From Ifrita kowaldi (taxonomy: Eukaryota; Chordata; Aves; Passeriformes; Cinclosomatidae): a stretch of 64,000 bases of DNA. Positions 59,556-64,000 of this stretch are shown one piece after another; the first letter of the stretch is position 1, and the number at the start of each line of letters is the position of its first letter. Made by a program: the position numbers and the translations under genes. The stretch spans positions 124,001 through 188,000 of the forward strand of contig VZRS01009615.1 in NCBI GenBank assembly GCA_013398055.1, read 5' to 3'. Below the pieces are notes generated by a model. It did not search any database. It saw nothing but the letters and a program-made list of their open reading frames with translations, and was not told the origin of the DNA.

Positions 59556-62500
59556 TTTTTTTTGTTTGTTTGGGGTTTTTCTTGGTGGGGTGTTTTTTTG
59601 TGTGTGTTTTGTTTCTTTTTGTTTTGTCTAGCATGATGCAGCATTTCAAATTAAATTTATTTGTATATTGAAGTGAACTGTAGGAAAGCATACTTCCCTC
59701 ATGTGTAACAGTAACGATGATCACATGGTTTAGAGACCACTTGAATTTTACCATTTTTCTGTAGTGCAGGATGAATAAATTAGAGAAAGGTGGTCTCATT
59801 TTTAGTATGCTTTATACTGGTATTCACCTTAAAAGGCTCAGGTGTAAGACCCAACCTTCCTGTACACCTGAAATCTGCCTAGAGATTGCTAAAAGCATCA
59901 AAATAGTTGAAGCTTGAACCTGAATGTGGAGTTCTAATGGCAGGGAAGGAAAGCTGGGATGCACAAAGCAGTGGAATACTGATGTTTGTGGCACACAGTG
60001 GAGTTGTACAAAGGGAAGATCCATATATGTGATCTTTGTTGAAAGAACTGTAGCAAAAGGATGTCTAGCTTGAAACTAGATTAGTTTGACATTTTTGGTC
60101 AAACAAAGGATTCTTGTAAGACTCTTGGTCTTGTGGAGAGATAACTCAATTATGTCTAGAGGCAAAGTGCTGGAGATGTATCCACCCTGGAGCCTTTCCT
60201 AGCTGCTGGTGTTCATGGTTGCTGCTGTTCAAAGCACTTCAGCTTTCTTTGAGTGGCTGTTGTGCAAATATGGCACAGTCTGGTTTTGGATAAAATTGAA
60301 GATCAAGCTTGAAGTAATTGTGTCATATTTTCCTCTAAATCTTGGAAATCTGTCGTCCTCTTGGGCTGACCTATAGCTAGCTTGGAAACTGGAAACAAGT
60401 TTTTTGTGTTGAGATTTTTTTGGGCAGGAGGGGAAGCCAAAACCCCAAAGTAAATAAAAATTCATTAAAATATCAAGTTCCACCTATCCCCTTCTGACGC
60501 TTAATTCTAATTGCATTTAGACTACAGTAATTTATCTTAAATAGCAACAAATGTGATTTTAAAAGCAAAAGTGGAGTGGAAACAAGCAATTTCATTAGTA
60601 GAACATAGTGTTAATACCACCTGTAGAAATGGTTAGCATTTTTTAATTACTGTACCACCAGTATGGTGAAACTTGCCCAGACTGCTATGGGCACAGGCAA
60701 GGAACAGTTGAAGCAACACTGTTAAAAATAAGGAGAAAACCCACCAGTCGTAGCTGTCATTACAGCCGTTGTAGTTGTGTGATCAGAGCCCATAGGTTTT
60801 TGTTTAGTGTAATCCAAACCATGTTAGCAATAGAAGTCTTGGTCTGTGCCAATAACTTCTCGTTCTGTGGCACTTCATTTAATTTTTGAGCTTTTCAAGG
60901 CACCTACTGAAACATTTTGGAGTGTCATTTGAGAGTGTTAATATGTATTATATAAAAGAAGCAGGGGAAAAAAAAACCTTGCAGCTTTCCCTCTGGGCTT
61001 TTGTAAACTAGAGCTTAAATCAATGAACTAATTTAATACTTCTATCCCATGGGTCCTTGCAACAGAAAGCATTGTTCAGTTCTAAAGTGTAGGCTCTTTT
61101 TAAGGAATTTTGAGGTTTTCACATGGATTTTGAGATTCAGTACCAAAATGCTATTGACTTTTCAGCCATTTCAATGGTTGACTCTTCCCAGGACCAGTGA
61201 AACTCATGAATATTCTAAGCAGCAACAAATACATCAAATGTAGTACACTTCCTGCAGTTCAGTGAATGCAACTTGTAAGCATTCACAGATGCTGTTCCTT
61301 AACAAGGCTTTTGTAAGGCTTTACTGCTGTCAAGAACACATCAAATGTGATACTGTTAGCTGCCAAAACAGTGTATTAAAAAGTGTCCTTCCATCTTCAA
61401 CAGAGCTTATTTGTAGTCTCTCATTAATTTCTTTTGGATTAGAATTCCTATGTGAAGTTTATTCTGATACGATATAAAGTTTTACCAGCTTTTTGCCTTC
61501 ACAAGAAACAGACTTCATTGAGTATGTGCTTGATAAAAGCAAAACTTCTTTCCTTCCAGACTACATTCTGGAAGGTTTGTTTTAATGTTTTATTTGTTTT
61601 AAAAAAATTAAAATGAAATCTTATAAAAGTCATGAGCATGCCTAAATCTTTTGTATAGAAATATTAATTAAAACCTTCGGTATGTTTACACATTTTTTTC
61701 CCTTTAAAAATCTACCAGCTTCCTGGTTAATAATAAACCAGCTTTGATACAGTGACAGGTTGCCATCAATATTAAATGCATCTTTCAGCTTCTACAAGTG
61801 CTAGAAGCAGTGGAGTTCAACTGCCGAGTAATCCTGGTGGTATTCCCTAGTATGTACAGAGACTGGATGGTTATTGCTACCCATGAAGTCAAGAATGGTA
61901 CTCCGGAATGTACCTTTCTGCATATCTGCTTTTTTGGGGAAAAGTCTTCCCTAGTAAAGTTCAAACACAGCTGCTGCAGAATTTGCAGATTTAAGGGTAG
62001 GGCTGTGGGGTAGTGCATAGTGCCATGTTGTCTTTAGAAAACTTGTCTTGTTTTGTTGATGATTCTTTGAATGCTCTTCTTTCCCTCCTGAAGACGATGT
62101 AAAAAACACTGTGAAAGGTGTTTTGTACTTGTGACATGAGCCTTTGTTATTTATGTAAGCACACTCTTTTTTGGTCTTACTGCATGGATCTGTTCATTTC
62201 ACTAATGGTGTGCAGCCCTGGGATTGACTGAGGATGGTATTTTTTAAAGGCATGGGTGCCATGGCTAGTCTTTTTCACTGTTCCTCCTTTCCAGGCTCTA
62301 TATCAGAAACCACTGTCTTGGAGTTTCTGAGTGCTTACTTTGCTTCCACAGGGATGGACTAAGATATCGCAAGTTTCTCTGATGGGGACAGAGTTTTGGT
62401 ATGTGTGGATCACAACCAATGCTTACCAGAACAACTTGTATTAATTAAGCTATTATTAATAGCAACAACTCTATTCCATTAATGACAAACAGCTATTCAA

Positions 62501-64000
62501 ACCGTGCAACCAATTATTCCCAAATGTGCTTTCTCAGTAACTGGGTTGGACCAACATCTGGGAGACCTCCACAGAAGTGGCACGGTGTGCTGGGGCACCA
62601 ACAGCTTCCATCTGGGCATTCCAAAAAAATCTCTCATGGTGTTCTCTTTCATCAGGTGTGTGTGTGTGATTCTGTACTCCCTGCCTGCTTATAGCAACTG
62701 CTGTTTTCTTGAATGCAGGGGTTTGTTTCTTTGTTTGTTTTTGACAAGCTGTTGATGGTGGTAGTGTGCAGCAGTGGCCTCAGATGGAGTGAAGAGTCTT
62801 GGTGTTCTGGGTTTCTTGATTTTTCCTGGATTCCACAGGACCACCAGTCTTGAGCTTACCAGTTTTTGGGAGGCTTCCATGCTCTATCAGTATCTACTTC
62901 TCCACCTGTCCAGTTTGCTGGTGGCTAGATCCTCAACTACGTGCAAGCTTACAGTCTGTTGAGTTCGTTCACGCAAACTTGCACAGAAGGGATTTTTGAC
63001 AGGCATTTGCTCATTTCCCAAATAACAAAAAACATTCTGGGAACTAAAAAGATAGCTTGTATTTGGAGACCATACAATGTCTTACAAACACTAACAGTTC
63101 CTAATTGTAAAACTATGCTGCCTGGCTAGAAACCCTGACAGCACTGGAATTTAAGAGCCCTGAGCACTTTTCAGACAGATTGTGGTTGTTGAATCATGCT
63201 TCTTTTATCTGGGCAAAGCCAAGAGACTGTTTGTTGTGCATGTGCGTGACTGCATCCAATTTGAAAAGGAATTGTATTTTAAAATACAGCAAATACTTTT
63301 AGTGAAGAATAAATCTGGGATCTCTTTCCAGAAGAGGAGTGTGAAGTTAGCTAGTTACCACTGTACAAAAACATCTTCCACTAAAAGTGCTCCATATTCT
63401 GCTCTCTGAGGTAAGCTGCTAAGCTTCCTGAGAAATAACCTTACAGACTACTGAGCTTTTAATCCCTTTGTGTTATGAGTTTCTGGAAAGTAACTTTCCA
63501 ATATTCAGAATAAATACGCTTCTTTCATTTTTAAAGCACTTGTACATAACATGCTCTGTGGGAGCTTGTGATTGGAGTCAAATAGTACAGCTGAGTATCT
63601 GACAAGTGGTCACTAACACAGTCTTGTGATGGTTGGCTTTCTAAAAAGTAAGAGCAGTGCAGTCATCTGCTCTTTGAGTGTGATTGCTATAGGCACTGCT
63701 AAAGGTTATCTGCCAAACTGAATCTGTGTGATTGTTCCCTGGTTTTCTAGTCCATGCTATGAAAGTTGAAGGTGTGAAGATAGGTAGGAGTAATAATTCA
63801 CCATTTAAAAAAATCTCTTCAATTACAGGGTGTTTTTCAGCTGTTTTCATTTCAGTCTCCAAATAACTTAGGAAGATACACTTAAAGCAAACCCCAAACA
63901 AAAGTTTGAGAGTCTGCTGTATGCTGTTTATATTTAAGAAAGTGCCTGGTATTACTAAAAAAATCTCTGATATTGCATAAAGTAGTTTAGGGGTAAAGTT

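Larger units (their letters stand above)
47866..64000 (+). other. Probable first intron of the TBC1D12-like gene
   Basis: From the donor at 47866 to the window end, about 16 kb, I find no further exon I can identify. The stretch holds one CR1 tail, a solo LTR, a CR1 3' copy, a 20-bp tandem repeat and low-complexity runs. That it is intronic is inferred from the donor and from the absence of any other gene start. Confidence 0.45.

Noticed and set aside
61785..62018. Overlapping 77-codon minus and 71-codon plus frames
   Set aside because: Mutually antisense, with no splice context or recognisable motif; expected by chance in 64 kb.

Overview
The window is vertebrate, almost certainly avian, nuclear DNA. 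Coding density is low, introns have GT/AG borders, and CpG-rich islands sit in AT-rich sequence. CR1 retroposon tails with the bird-type TTCTATGA/TTCTGTGAT ending occur throughout, and there is a solo ERVL-type LTR of a family common in birds. I cannot name the species. It is a draft assembly: there are N gaps at 34143-34271 and 47491-47610, and single-n joins at 11806 and 18855. Several oddities coincide with these joins.

Layout. 1-3.4 kb: the last two coding exons and 3' UTR of TNKS2 (tankyrase-2) on the + strand. 3.4-18.6 kb: intergenic sequence with CR1 fragments, a possible orphan terminal exon on the minus strand near 8.6 kb, and a nearly perfect 1.12-kb tandem duplication (10687-12925) that looks like an assembly false duplication. 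18.6-18.85 kb: the C-terminal end and poly(A) signal of FGFBP3 on the minus strand, cut by a one-base gap; a CpG island follows to 19.7 kb. TNKS2(+)/FGFBP3(-) is the order known from human 10q23. 20-33 kb: intergenic with three CR1 pieces. 33.2-34.14 kb: most of an intronless D1-class dopamine receptor (minus strand), best read as the D1C/D1D paralogue that birds keep and mammals lack; its N-terminal third is lost in an N gap. 44.9-45.25 kb: a second, 99%-identical piece of the same receptor that runs past the gap edge. 46.9-47.9 kb: a CpG island with a + strand exon that resembles the N-terminal region of TBC1D12/TBC1D14. The rest of the window is probably that gene's first intron, with a solo LTR flanked by a 5-bp target-site duplication and a good CR1 copy.

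The genes are not an operon-like unit. They are neighbours with separate jobs: ADP-ribosylation/Wnt-telomere control (TNKS2), FGF carrier (FGFBP3), dopamine signalling through Gs (DRD1C) and probable Rab-GAP-type trafficking (TBC1D12-like). I found no tRNA, rRNA, CRISPR or new multi-gene system. The most useful observations are the split and duplicated dopamine receptor, the truncated FGFBP3, the probable false tandem duplication and the unexplained terminal-exon-like block at 8.5-8.8 kb.
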